Assembly: GCF_004295585.1 (NCBI RefSeq)
Contig: NZ_AP019400.1
Coordinates: 4,748,001-4,812,000 of the forward strand
From: Cohnella abietis
GTDB lineage: Bacteria > Bacillota > Bacilli > Paenibacillales > Paenibacillaceae
Direction: 5' to 3'
Length of the DNA stretch: 64,000 nucleotides
The notes beneath the pieces are model-generated. The model worked only from the letters and a program-made list of their open reading frames with translations. It had not been told where the DNA came from and did no database searches. Position 1 is the first letter of the stretch. Each line of letters opens with the position of its first letter. Positions 43,951 to 53,148 of this stretch are shown piece by piece. The position numbers were made by a program, and so were the translations under genes.

Positions 43951-44715
43951 AACTTTTGTAGGCTCACGAAAACAGCTTCGCCCGTCCTAAGTCCGCGGTA
44001 CTCGTTTGTATCGAGCGATCAGGTGAGTATAACGACATTGAAATTTATACTTCAGAAATGGATATGCGTGAAACTTATGCAATCTAGCTGAACAACCAAA
44101 TAAGGGGCTACCCATAAGTGAATTTTAAGCTCACTTAAGAATCGTTCACTTTGATCAAGAATGACGTTCAAACTAAAATGTGTTGGTTCAGGAGGTTATT
44201 CCTGCGCCAACATATTTGTTTTTGATCAACTGCTGCTTGCTTAAGCAGATTATGCTCAAGCGCAAGCCAACCATGATCCATTGGCAGATAAAGTTGGTCC
44301 AAGGTCTATTGAATGTAAAAAGAAACCTCATCTCTTAAATGGTTGCTCGCCATTTCCATTTTGACTAAAGAGAGGTTTCTTTGTATTAGTACTTTCAGTA
44401 ATCGATAAGAAAAGAAGGGAAGTCTCTCCTGTAGGAGCGAAGCGTTTGTCTTTGAGATCGTGAAATCTCCTTGTTATCATTTACCCATTCAGATTTCACG
44501 ATCTCAACCCGGGGTCCCCGTAAAGTATTCGGAAATGACTACAAAGCTTATCCTCACTTTACGGGGTGGAGCAACAACCGGAAGGAGATACTTCCCCGCA
44601 AAAACTATAATCGATAGACATAACGAGAGGCTGCCCTATAAGTTATCTTATGGGACAGCCCCTTGTATCGAGCGAGCGATCTAATGTTGATTTTCAACTA
44701 GATTTTCTAATCACA
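43951..44715. other. Non-coding region with several strong hairpins
   Basis: About 765 bases between the split repeat and the phosphoglucomutase gene. Hairpins seen: 44180-44212 (TGTTGG...CCAACA), 44320-44383 (AAAGAAACCTC...GAGGTTTCTTT), 44453-44508 (15-bp stem GAGATCGTGAAATCT with its complement), 44516-44566 (CCCCGTAAAG...CTTTACGGGG) and 44630-44662 (GGCTGCCCTATAAG with CTTATGGGACAGCC). No convincing coding frame. One of these probably terminates the phosphoglucomutase transcript; the rest could be an RNA or remnants of mobile DNA. Confidence 0.6.
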
Positions 44716-45357
44716 TCAAACCAGCTCATTGAGCCCGCTAACTACGCGATTTGCAGCTACGAGAATATCCGGATTACCGATCCCTACAACATATATCCCA
44801 GCGGCAATCGCCGCTTCAACGCCTGCTTCAGCATCTTCAAATACGACGCATTCCCCCGGCTCAAGTCCCAATGCCTCACACCCGGCAATAAAAACCTCCG
44901 GATCTGGCTTGGCCTTAGAAACCTTAGTCCCATCTATAACAGCATCGAATAGCTCGGCCAACCCTACCTTCTCCAAGATAAACACTGCATTCTTGCTAGC
45001 TGACCCCAGAGCAATACGTACCCCTCTGCGTCTTAATTGAAGCAAATACTCCTCAGCACCCGGCAGCACCTCAGATCGGTCCATCTGGTGAATATACTGC
45101 AAATATTTTTCGTTTTTCTGCTCAGCCTTCTGCAGCTTCTCTTCCTCAGATATGTCTATCCCGCCGATTTCGAGTACGATTTCAAGAGAACGTATACGGC
45201 TAACGCCCTTCAGCCTCTCATTATCCGTTTCCGTAAACTCAAAGCCCCATTGATCCGCCAGCCATTTCCACGCCAGAAAATGATACTTAGCCGTATCCAC
45301 GATCACACCATCCAGATCGAAGATTGCTCCTTTGACTTTATCCAGCAAGCTCGTCAC
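44716..45357 (-). CDS. pgmB: Beta-phosphoglucomutase
   Basis: A 213-residue HAD-family enzyme that converts beta-glucose 1-phosphate to glucose 6-phosphate. The nucleophile loop is FDLDGVIVDTAKYHFLAWK (Asp14 and Asp16). The substrate-specificity stretch LKGVSRIRSLE, the serine of ALGSASKN and the metal loop VVFEDAEAGVEA are those of PgmB. GTG at 45357 is chosen because AAAGGAAAC stands five bases upstream; it overlaps the GH65 gene by 20 bases. The pair makes a complete phosphorolytic route for an alpha-glucoside. Confidence 0.93.
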   Translation of the reverse strand: MTSLLDKVKGAIFDLDGVIVDTAKYHFLAWKWLADQWGFEFTETDNERLKGVSRIRSLEIVLEIGGIDISEEEKLQKAEQKNEKYLQYIHQMDRSEVLPGAEEYLLQLRRRGVRIALGSASKNAVFILEKVGLAELFDAVIDGTKVSKAKPDPEVFIAGCEALGLEPGECVVFEDAEAGVEAAIAAGIYVVGIGNPDILVAANRVVSGLNELV

Positions 45358-47647
45358 CGTTTCCTTTCCCAACATACTGAAAGGTATGGCTGCTGCCGGG
45401 CTCTAGCTTAATCGTCTGTAACCCAAGCCGGAAGCTTTGCTCCAAGGCGTTTACTTCATCCGATCTGATGTGCGCTTCAGTATCGGACACGGTAATTTGA
45501 AACTTCTGACCACTGACGTGAATGGAAAAAGCAATCGACTGCCAGCGTTCAGGCAGGGATGGATTTAGGATCACGACTCCTCTATTGAGATGTACTCCTG
45601 CGAACCCAAGAATAGCAGCCATCCAAGCTCCACCGTTCGCCGCTGGATGTGTCCCTCCAATATATAGCGTGCCGACATACTGCTTCGATTCACCCGTCAA
45701 ATCGATTGTTGCCGTTCTCAAGAAATAATTGTAAGCCCAGTCGGCATAACCGATATCTGATGCAACCAAAGCATAAATACAAGAGCTTAAGCTGGAGCCA
45801 TGCTCCGTTCTCGGCTCGTAATATTCCCAGTTTGCCTTCTTTACTTCGTGGGAATAACGGCTTTTGAACAGATGCAGCATGAGGACGACATCTGCTTGCT
45901 TCAGAATTTGTGTCGTAGTTGCTAGCCCGTTGCCGCCACCTAAGTATTCATTTTTGTTCAAAATCTTCGATTTAAGCTGCTTAAGCTCAATATCCTCAAG
46001 CTTGGAATACCCATCGAATTGCTCAATAACTAACGTATTCGGGTCAGGCTGCGGCATATAGAGCTTACCGTACATCCGAATCATGTTTTCCTTGTCTTGC
46101 TTAAAATCCAGCCTTCTTATTAAGTCTTCATAGATTTCAGGGTGCTCAGTTTCTAACAATTCTAAAGTTTGCAGAGCGATTTCCAACGTCTGCCCAACTA
46201 AAGCATTGGTGAACGCATTATTATTGACTCGCTCGTGATATTCGTCTGGCCCCGTTACGTCTAGAACCTCGTATCTTTGCTTGTCCTCTTTGTAATAAGC
46301 GTAGGAATAGAAGAACCGGGCACATTCCAGAATAACCTCGGCCCCACCGTCGAACAGAACACTCTTGTCTCCGGTAAACTCGTAATATTGCCATATGCCA
46401 TGTGCGGCATCTGCGCTTATATGAACTTGTTTATCACGGAAGTAGGTACGCATAGGGCGATCAGTAAATACATCTGTAATATTAAAGAGAGTGCAAGCAT
46501 CGTCCCCGGTATCTTGGCTCTCCCAGGCATAATACGCTCCACGGAAGCCATACTCGGCTGCTTTTCTCCTAGCCCCATCCAACGTATGAACCCGGTACAT
46601 GACTAGGTTCCTAGCAACATCAGGCTGACTATATAGGAAGAAAGGCAGCATGAACATTTCTGTGTCCCAGAACACCGCCCCTTTGTATACTTGACCAGAT
46701 AAGCCACGAGCAGGTATGGATACTTTCTCAGACTTGGTCGGAGCAATGATATGCAGCTGATACATGCTATATCGAAGAGCGAATTGGGCATCATCATCTC
46801 CTTCAATAACAACATCCGATAATTCCCACTTGCGCTCCCAATGCTGCTCATGACGTCCAAGATGGATGCTGTAGCTTTCCTTTGAAGCCTTATGGACAAG
46901 GGAATAAACATCATCTAACGATTGCTGTTCATTGCTCGAGTCAAAGGAAATAGCAACATACTTCGTGAAGCCATATGTTTTGCCAGCCTCACAAGCTATC
47001 GATATCCCTCTATAAATAGAGGTTGAATTGTCAATATAGCCTTGTTCTACATATCCATCCCACGCAATAGCTTCTGCAATAGTTACCGGCTGTCGAAGCT
47101 CATGCGTAACGGTGGATAAGCCAATGATCCCGTCTCTCTCCGTCGTTTCATAGTTTTCGAGATGCGGTCCATTAATGTCCCATACGTCTCCATCGATTCC
47201 AGTCTGTACGATTAACTCGCAATCCTCAGAGCTGGTAATTTCAACCTTCATAACAATAAGATTAAGCTGCTCCATACTGACAAAACGCTGTGATTTCACT
47301 TCAATCTTGTTGCCACCTGGCGCTGTAAATACGGTTTGCCGTTGGAAGGTAGCATTTCGAATATTCAACGATTGTCGATGAGATTCATATGGCGTCGTAA
47401 GAAGACTTAGCTTCTCGCCATTGCAGATAAGTATAGTAGACAAGCCATTAGGCGCATTAATGGGTTCTCTCCACTGATCGCCAACTTTGTCATATAAGCC
47501 GGCTAACGTACACGCGGTTAGCTGTTCCTTCGTAAACTCCTCAAGAGTTCCCCGGTAACCCATGGCACCATTGCCAATCATGAACTTATTTCCGTTTGTC
47601 GTTATCCGATTTGGATCGAAATCAGATTCCTCTAATATCCAACTCAT
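45338..47647 (-). CDS. GH65 family glycoside phosphorylase (kojibiose/nigerose/maltose type)
   Basis: A 769-residue enzyme of glycoside hydrolase family 65. The N-terminal beta-sandwich (ILEESDFDPNRITTNGNKFMIGNGAMGYRG) is followed by the (alpha/alpha)6 barrel. The general acid is the glutamate in VTGPDEYHE near residue 470. The phosphate site includes KGAVFWDTEMFMLPFF and RTEHGSSLSSCIYALVAS. GH65 phosphorylases split alpha-glucosides with phosphate to give beta-glucose 1-phosphate, which PgmB then uses. The linkage cleaved cannot be told from sequence alone. AAGGTGAGGG precedes the ATG. Confidence 0.92.
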   Translation of the reverse strand: MSWILEESDFDPNRITTNGNKFMIGNGAMGYRGTLEEFTKEQLTACTLAGLYDKVGDQWREPINAPNGLSTILICNGEKLSLLTTPYESHRQSLNIRNATFQRQTVFTAPGGNKIEVKSQRFVSMEQLNLIVMKVEITSSEDCELIVQTGIDGDVWDINGPHLENYETTERDGIIGLSTVTHELRQPVTIAEAIAWDGYVEQGYIDNSTSIYRGISIACEAGKTYGFTKYVAISFDSSNEQQSLDDVYSLVHKASKESYSIHLGRHEQHWERKWELSDVVIEGDDDAQFALRYSMYQLHIIAPTKSEKVSIPARGLSGQVYKGAVFWDTEMFMLPFFLYSQPDVARNLVMYRVHTLDGARRKAAEYGFRGAYYAWESQDTGDDACTLFNITDVFTDRPMRTYFRDKQVHISADAAHGIWQYYEFTGDKSVLFDGGAEVILECARFFYSYAYYKEDKQRYEVLDVTGPDEYHERVNNNAFTNALVGQTLEIALQTLELLETEHPEIYEDLIRRLDFKQDKENMIRMYGKLYMPQPDPNTLVIEQFDGYSKLEDIELKQLKSKILNKNEYLGGGNGLATTTQILKQADVVLMLHLFKSRYSHEVKKANWEYYEPRTEHGSSLSSCIYALVASDIGYADWAYNYFLRTATIDLTGESKQYVGTLYIGGTHPAANGGAWMAAILGFAGVHLNRGVVILNPSLPERWQSIAFSIHVSGQKFQITVSDTEAHIRSDEVNALEQSFRLGLQTIKLEPGSSHTFQYVGKGNGDELAG

Positions 47648-47737
47648 GCAGTGTCCCTCACCTTCAACATACGAATATGCTCCAATTATGAAGGGATTTG
47701 CACCGCTGTTACAGGAGTAATATTACCGAAATGATGA

Positions 47738-48466
47738 TCATTTCAACCGTGTTAGCCAAGTTTGTATCGTTTCTAGCGTAAGATCAAGATTTGAACGACC
47801 TGTTACATCCACATAAGGCTCACTATCGCGAAAATAGTCCGCATGCCCCCCAATAATGGGCACATTGCGATTGTCAATTGGTGCGTACTTTTGGCGATGC
47901 CATGTCGGTAATCCTAATTTTCCAGCTCTCCAGCCACCATGTGTGCCTAACCGGGAGACCCGGTCAGGAGATTTCCCCCTGCCTCCCCGCCGAATATCCG
48001 CTGCATTAATCGTTAATACACTTGTATCTAGCTGCACGGGTATTCGACATTTTGGTGATCCAATCATTACAATGTAGCGTTCCGAACCGGAATCTTGTAG
48101 AAGCTGGGCAGCATGTAGACCTGCAATCCCTCCTCCGCTATGACCAATAAACAGGAGAGTTTGTTTTTTGGAGGAAGGCCGTTTAGATGCAATAGCCTTA
48201 AGCACCCGATTGCCTCCAATCGATTTGAATATCCGATCGGTTCCCAGTCGCATATCTGCCCTGATTTCCCATAGCTGCGGCAACACTCTTCTGCTCCAAT
48301 CCCCATATGGAAACAGCAGCTCCGAATGAACGGGCTGCCCCCATGACTCTAGAAAGCTATGTAGAGCAGCTCTAAATTTCTCCATGAAATGGGGAGCGGT
48401 CGCTAGCCCTGCCATCAAATATAAACAAATCTCATTTTCCTCTTTCTCGGTCAAATCGTTCTGCAT
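47738..48466 (-). CDS. Alpha/beta-hydrolase (lipase-like)
   Basis: A 242-residue protein with the nucleophile-elbow motif GHSGGG in LLFIGHSGGGIAGLHAAQLL. A candidate histidine lies in IIGGHADYFRD. It resembles small cytosolic hydrolases of unknown substrate. No signal peptide. The ATG at 48466 follows AAAGGA; it lies inside the end of the M48 protease gene, with a 35-base overlap, so translation is probably coupled. Confidence 0.7.
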   Translation of the reverse strand: MQNDLTEKEENEICLYLMAGLATAPHFMEKFRAALHSFLESWGQPVHSELLFPYGDWSRRVLPQLWEIRADMRLGTDRIFKSIGGNRVLKAIASKRPSSKKQTLLFIGHSGGGIAGLHAAQLLQDSGSERYIVMIGSPKCRIPVQLDTSVLTINAADIRRGGRGKSPDRVSRLGTHGGWRAGKLGLPTWHRQKYAPIDNRNVPIIGGHADYFRDSEPYVDVTGRSNLDLTLETIQTWLTRLK

Positions 48467-49706
48467 CAATAATCCTTTCCATGTCGGACGGATGGTCGTC
48501 CCGGAACCACCTAACTAGCAGCGGTGGATTTACATCGCTTAGAACGACTAAGGACATTTTCTGATTCATGGAGACAGAGCCTTGCGCGCTTCCGATAAGC
48601 TCCATAGCATATCGATCTGCCGAGGTTTCGGCTTGTCGTGATACGTAATTGGTTACTGGCAAGGTCACGAAGGAAAGTATCGAGAGGATGAGTAGCACCA
48701 GCGGCAAAGCTGTCATATCTGACACTGAACGAATGCCCCATTGTGCACCTCGATTGCGGACAATTAGCTTAAACAGCCATCCGCCGATAACAATTAATAC
48801 TAACGAGGAGCCAACAGCACCAACAGCACTCCACTCCAAATGATGCTTAACATAATGGCCCATTTCGTGAGCCATAATGAGCAGAATTTCTTCGCTTTTC
48901 AATTGCTGAAGCGTCGTATCCCATAGCACGATTCTAAGAGATGACCCAATGCCATTCACGTATGCGTTCATTGCATTTGTTTTGGCGGACATATTAACCT
49001 CATAGACGCGGTGAGCAGGAATGTCTGCTTTGGCGGCCAGCTCTAGAATTTGTTGCTCTAACACAGGATCAGATAAGGTTGAAAATTTATTATACAGAGG
49101 ATCTATGACAACGGGCTGGACGTACATCATGAACAAGGTAAATGGGATGGAGATCAACCACAGCTTTAGCCACCATTTTCCACCCTTTGAGATTATCCAG
49201 AAAGCTACAGCGGATACTGCAAGTATTGTTAAATAATTAATACCAAAACCAACCATCTTATCCCTAAGCCAGCTAAGCACGGGCTGTGTTGATATACCGT
49301 AAGTTTTAGACAGATTATAGCCTAGTACCCGAAGCGGAAAATAAAGCAGAAATGAGACGGCATTAACCAGCAACACATAAATCGGAAAACGTATGTAAAT
49401 TGGCAGCTTCTTTCTCTCTAATGTCTCTCTCCATCTGTTCGAAAGACCACTTGAAAGTAACATAAAGTAGATAAGCCATTCCCACGGCCCACTCATAAAA
49501 AAGATCCAATTCCTCACAGCGTTCAATGTTTCACTATTTTGAAGCTGATTCATCGTGAAGAAGGTTGTGGGATCAGCAGCTGATCCTTTATAGGCATCAG
49601 GCACTTGATTAGGCGACGTATACCACACATATATCGCAATTCCGATTGCGTAACAGACGAAAATAAACATCAATCGCATGAAAGCAGATCCTCTACTTAA
49701 ACGCAT
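48432..49706 (-). CDS. M48 family (Ste24-like) membrane zinc protease
   Basis: A 424-residue membrane protease. About six hydrophobic segments surround the zinc motif HEMGH (ILLIMAHEMGHYVKHH, near residue 279). The third ligand is probably the glutamate in QAETSADRYAMELIG. The NAYVNGIGSSLRIVLWDTTL stretch before the motif is typical of the CAAX-protease type. Ste24 enzymes trim peptides inside the membrane; in Bacilli, M48 proteases act in membrane quality control. It overlaps the hydrolase gene downstream. Confidence 0.9.
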   Translation of the reverse strand: MRLSRGSAFMRLMFIFVCYAIGIAIYVWYTSPNQVPDAYKGSAADPTTFFTMNQLQNSETLNAVRNWIFFMSGPWEWLIYFMLLSSGLSNRWRETLERKKLPIYIRFPIYVLLVNAVSFLLYFPLRVLGYNLSKTYGISTQPVLSWLRDKMVGFGINYLTILAVSAVAFWIISKGGKWWLKLWLISIPFTLFMMYVQPVVIDPLYNKFSTLSDPVLEQQILELAAKADIPAHRVYEVNMSAKTNAMNAYVNGIGSSLRIVLWDTTLQQLKSEEILLIMAHEMGHYVKHHLEWSAVGAVGSSLVLIVIGGWLFKLIVRNRGAQWGIRSVSDMTALPLVLLILSILSFVTLPVTNYVSRQAETSADRYAMELIGSAQGSVSMNQKMSLVVLSDVNPPLLVRWFRDDHPSDMERIIDAERFDRERGK

Positions 49707-49838
49707 GCCCCAGTCCCCTTATCCTCTAATAAGCATAAACAGCTCAGTAACTAAGATAATCATAACATTTTCATTGCCAACAAAAAAACAACGCAGAGCA
49801 TCAAGTAGTCGCATAACCTAATGAAAAGGGGTGTGACT

Positions 49839-50177
49839 ATGGCACAATATAGAATCATCGTCGACCTATCCGATCGAAGTCTGTATTTGCTGGACGGAAA
49901 TACTGTCGTACGATCCTTCCCGGTGGGAATCGGAAAAATACTAACACAGACCCCGGAAGGAGAATACTGGATCGTGAACAAGCAAGCTAATCCCGGAGGA
50001 CCTTTCGGAGTGTTCTGGATGGGCTTGTCTCGACCTCACTATGGTATTCATGGAACCAACGATCCCTCCTCTATCGGCAAACAGGTCAGCCACGGGTGCA
50101 TTCGGATGTACAATGAGGATGTTCTGCAGCTTGCAGCATTGGTTTATGTTGGCACTAGGGTTACGATTAGGGCTTAG
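49839..50177 (+). CDS. L,D-transpeptidase (YkuD domain)
   Basis: A 112-residue minimal YkuD enzyme. The catalytic cysteine is in SHGCIRM (near residue 92) with His in YGIHGTND. The opening AQYRIIVDLSDRSLYLLDG is the usual first strands. Such enzymes cross-link peptidoglycan peptides 3-3 or attach proteins; no LysM or signal peptide was seen, as in some spore-associated YkuD proteins. The start at 49839 follows AAGGGG. The tandem satellite begins 39 bases after the stop codon. Confidence 0.92.
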   Translation: MAQYRIIVDLSDRSLYLLDGNTVVRSFPVGIGKILTQTPEGEYWIVNKQANPGGPFGVFWMGLSRPHYGIHGTNDPSSIGKQVSHGCIRMYNEDVLQLAALVYVGTRVTIRA

Positions 50178-50215
50178 CGAATCATTCAGGTGGGATGGAA
50201 TTCTTGGCGCCTACT

Positions 50216-50752
50216 TCGATATAACGCACTCACGGCTACTAAGAGACGCCGGCTCTGGAGCTTTTCTCGAAATAACGCACTCACGGCTACTAAGGATCGC
50301 GGGTTCTGGGACTTTTCCCGATATAACGCACTCACGGCTACTAAGGACCTCGGTTTCTGGGACTTTTCTCGAAATAACGCACTCACGGCTACTAAGCGAC
50401 GCGGGTTCTGGGGCTTTTCCCGAAATAACGCACTCACGGCTACTAAGCGACGTGGGTTCTGGGACTTTTCCCGAATTAACGCACTCACGGCTACTAAGGA
50501 CCTCGGTTTCTGGGACTTTTCTCGAAATAACGCACTCACGGCTACTAAGCAACGCTGGCTCTGGAGCTTTTCTCGAAATAACGCACTCACGGCTACTAAG
50601 GATCGCGGGTTTTGGGACTTTTCCCGAATTAACGCACTCACGGCTACTTAGGATCGCGGGTTCTGGGGCTTTTCCCAATATAACGCACTCACGGCTACTT
50701 AGGATCGCGGGTTCTGGGACTTTTCCCGAAATAACGCACTCACGGCTACTAA
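50216..50752. repeat. Satellite of eleven 51-bp units
   Basis: AACGCACTCACGGCTACT recurs at 50223, 50274, 50325, 50376, 50427, 50478, 50529, 50580, 50631, 50682 and 50733, always 51 bp apart. The rest of each unit varies, mostly as a GGGTTCTGGGACTTTTCCCG-like segment. Because 51 is divisible by three, four overlapping long frames stay open on both strands. None has a ribosome site of its own or a known domain. It follows the L,D-transpeptidase gene. Confidence 0.97.
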
Positions 50753-50769
50753 ACGGAACCTCCAATCGC

Positions 50770-51078
50770 CGCCCCTCGGAGGACTGTTGCTCGATTATTT
50801 CGTACATCTCCCTCTAATCACCGTCTCTCGGAGCCCGTTGTTCGATTATTTCGTACATCTATCTCCAATCGCCGCCTCTGGGAGCCCGTAGTTCGATTAT
50901 TTCGTACATCTCCCTCTAATCACCGCCTCTCGGAGCCCGTTGTTCGATTATTTCGTACACCTCCCTCTAACCGTGCCCCCCAGAGTGCTGTTGTTCGATT
51001 ATTTCGTACATCTCCCTCTAACCGCGCCCCCCAGAGTGCTGTTGTTCGATTATTTCGTACATCTCCCACCAATCGTGC
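50770..51078. repeat. Second satellite of six 51-bp units, different sequence
   Basis: CGATTATTTCGTACA recurs at 50792, 50843, 50894, 50945, 50996 and 51047, again exactly 51 bp apart. The unit shares no sequence with the preceding array. It lies directly beside that array and before the ilvD terminator. It encodes no recognisable protein. Confidence 0.95.
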
Positions 51079-51140
51079 CTCATGCACAGCGCTTTTTGAA
51101 CGCGCTCCTACCACGAAGGTACTCTAAAGCTTTAAACATA

Positions 51141-51177
51141 CAACCCCCTCAGATCTCAAAAGACCTGAGGGGGTTGC
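51141..51177 (-). terminator. Terminator of ilvD
   Basis: CAACCCCCTCAG (51141-51152) pairs with CTGAGGGGGTTG (51164-51175). The U run is weak on both strands. Confidence 0.75.
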
Positions 51178-51198
51178 TCTTCCCTAAATTGTAGGCAG

Positions 51199-52890
51199 TT
51201 ACTCGAACAAATCTGTTACAGCACCTTTAGAAGCAGAAGAAACTAATCTCGCGTACTTACCAAGTGCCCCTCTAGATGCTTTAAGTGGTGGCTGAACCCA
51301 GCTTTTCGTACGTCTCTCTAGCTCCTCTTGCGTAACTTGGAATGAAATATCCTGGGTTTCGCTATCGATAGTTACGATATCTCCTTCATGGAGAAGCGCA
51401 ATAGGACCTCCTACTTGTGCTTCTGGCGCAACATGCCCGACTACGAAGCCATGAGATCCTCCCGAGAATCTCCCATCAGTGATGAGTGCCACTTCGCCTC
51501 CTAATCCTTTTCCAACAATCAATGCGGTAACGGAAAGCATCTCAGGCATACCCGGACCCCCTTTAGGGCCGCAGTATCGAATGACCAATACATCTCCTTT
51601 AACAATTTCATCCTTCATAATCGCTTCAGTTGCTGCATCCTCACTGTCATACACTCGAGCTGGACCAGCGAAACGCAGCTTTTTCATCCCCGACATTTTA
51701 GCAATAGCCCCTTCTGGAGCCAAACTTCCTTTAAGCACGACTAACGGTCCACTAGACTTCAACGGGTTATCGAATGGACGAATGATATTCTGATCCTCGT
51801 CTAAGGGAGCAGCATTAGCCAAATTTTCCGCCAAAGTCTTACCTGTAACCGTTAAACAGTCACCATGGAGAAGTCCCTGCTCCAGAAGGAGCTTCATCAC
51901 GCCCGGAACACCACCAATATCATTGAGATCCTGCATAACAAACTTGCCACTTGGCTTAAGATCTGCAATATGGGGTACTTTGGCACGAATGCGTTCAAAA
52001 TCGTCATATGTTAAATCAACTTGGACCGAGTGAGCGATAGCGAGAAGATGCAAAAATGCATTCGTTGAGCCACCTAGAGCCATTACAACTGTAATCGCAT
52101 TTTCGAATGCTTTCTTAGTCATAATATCCTTCGGGTATATCCCCTTCTGAAGAAGACCTAGCACCTTCTCTCCCGCCTCTGAGCACTCAATTGCTTTATT
52201 GGGAGAAATAGCAGGCGTTGAAGATGAGCCAGGAAGACTCATTCCAAGTGCCTCAGCTGCTGATGCCATCGTGTTAGCCGTATACATACCACCGCAGGCT
52301 CCCGGTCCAGGGCAAGCGCTACATTCTACCTTATAAAGCTGTTCGTCTGTAATTTTGCCATCATGATATTGTCCGACTGCCTCAAAGGCGCTAACAATAT
52401 CAACGTCTTTTCCGTCGAGCTTCCCTGGCTGGATCGTCCCGCCATATACGTATACTGCAGGTATGTTCATACGACCAATAGCCATTAAACAAGCCGGGGT
52501 ATTTTTATCACAACCGCCTACAGCTACCAAGCCATCAAAACGCTCAGCATTTGTAACGATTTCAATCGAGTCCGCAATGGCTTCTCTGCTTGGCAACGAA
52601 TACAGCATTCCTTCGTGCCCCATCGAGATCCCATCCGAAACGGTAATCGTATTAAAAATCAACGGTGCTCCACCATGCTCTTGAATGCCTTTTTTTGCTT
52701 GTACCGCTAATTTATCAATATGCATATTACACGGTGTGACCTCACTCCAAGTACTTGCTACACCAATCATTGGCTTCTTGAAATCCTCATCCTTGAACCC
52801 GACTGCTCTAAGCATAGCGCGATTAGGAACACGATTTACTCCTTCACTAATCACTTTACTCCTAATTCTCAAATCTTGATTGTCCGACAT
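51199..52890 (-). CDS. ilvD: Dihydroxy-acid dehydratase
   Basis: A 563-residue Fe-S enzyme of valine, leucine and isoleucine synthesis. It dehydrates 2,3-dihydroxy-isovalerate and its isoleucine-pathway counterpart. Cluster cysteines are in GGCDKNTPACLMA and CSACPGPGACGGMYTANTMA; PSREAIADSIEIV and KGGPGMPEML are further family marks. The start at 52890 (MSDNQDLRIRS) has GGGAGG ten bases upstream. The frame stays open for 61 more codons but these lie in non-coding sequence. No T-box was found ahead of it. Confidence 0.96.
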   Translation of the reverse strand: MSDNQDLRIRSKVISEGVNRVPNRAMLRAVGFKDEDFKKPMIGVASTWSEVTPCNMHIDKLAVQAKKGIQEHGGAPLIFNTITVSDGISMGHEGMLYSLPSREAIADSIEIVTNAERFDGLVAVGGCDKNTPACLMAIGRMNIPAVYVYGGTIQPGKLDGKDVDIVSAFEAVGQYHDGKITDEQLYKVECSACPGPGACGGMYTANTMASAAEALGMSLPGSSSTPAISPNKAIECSEAGEKVLGLLQKGIYPKDIMTKKAFENAITVVMALGGSTNAFLHLLAIAHSVQVDLTYDDFERIRAKVPHIADLKPSGKFVMQDLNDIGGVPGVMKLLLEQGLLHGDCLTVTGKTLAENLANAAPLDEDQNIIRPFDNPLKSSGPLVVLKGSLAPEGAIAKMSGMKKLRFAGPARVYDSEDAATEAIMKDEIVKGDVLVIRYCGPKGGPGMPEMLSVTALIVGKGLGGEVALITDGRFSGGSHGFVVGHVAPEAQVGGPIALLHEGDIVTIDSETQDISFQVTQEELERRTKSWVQPPLKASRGALGKYARLVSSASKGAVTDLFE

Positions 52891-53148
52891 TCTAATCATT
52901 CCTCCCACCAAACTAATATTTAATATTGATATCCACATAACGTAACTCTTACCCATATTCTTGTTATATGCAATATATCGCATATATGTATCAGATACAA
53001 GTGTTATTACAATTGAAAACAAACAGCCCTGTAATTTTGCCTTTAAGTTGTAGCATAGTATTCCAAATATCATTGATTTTTACAGAAACTTAGAACAGTA
53101 CCCTACGTCTAATCTTTAGCAAGTTAATCCTTAAAGAAGGGGATTCTT

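Noticed and set aside
43951..44715. Group II intron or its remains
   Set aside because: No reverse transcriptase frame and no recognisable domain V or VI; only separate hairpins were seen.
50041..50817. Four long overlapping frames on both strands across the 51-bp array, giving repeat proteins such as one with many RECVIS-type repeats
   Set aside because: They stay open only because the period is a multiple of three and the unit lacks stops. None has a ribosome site, and frames on both strands are open at once.
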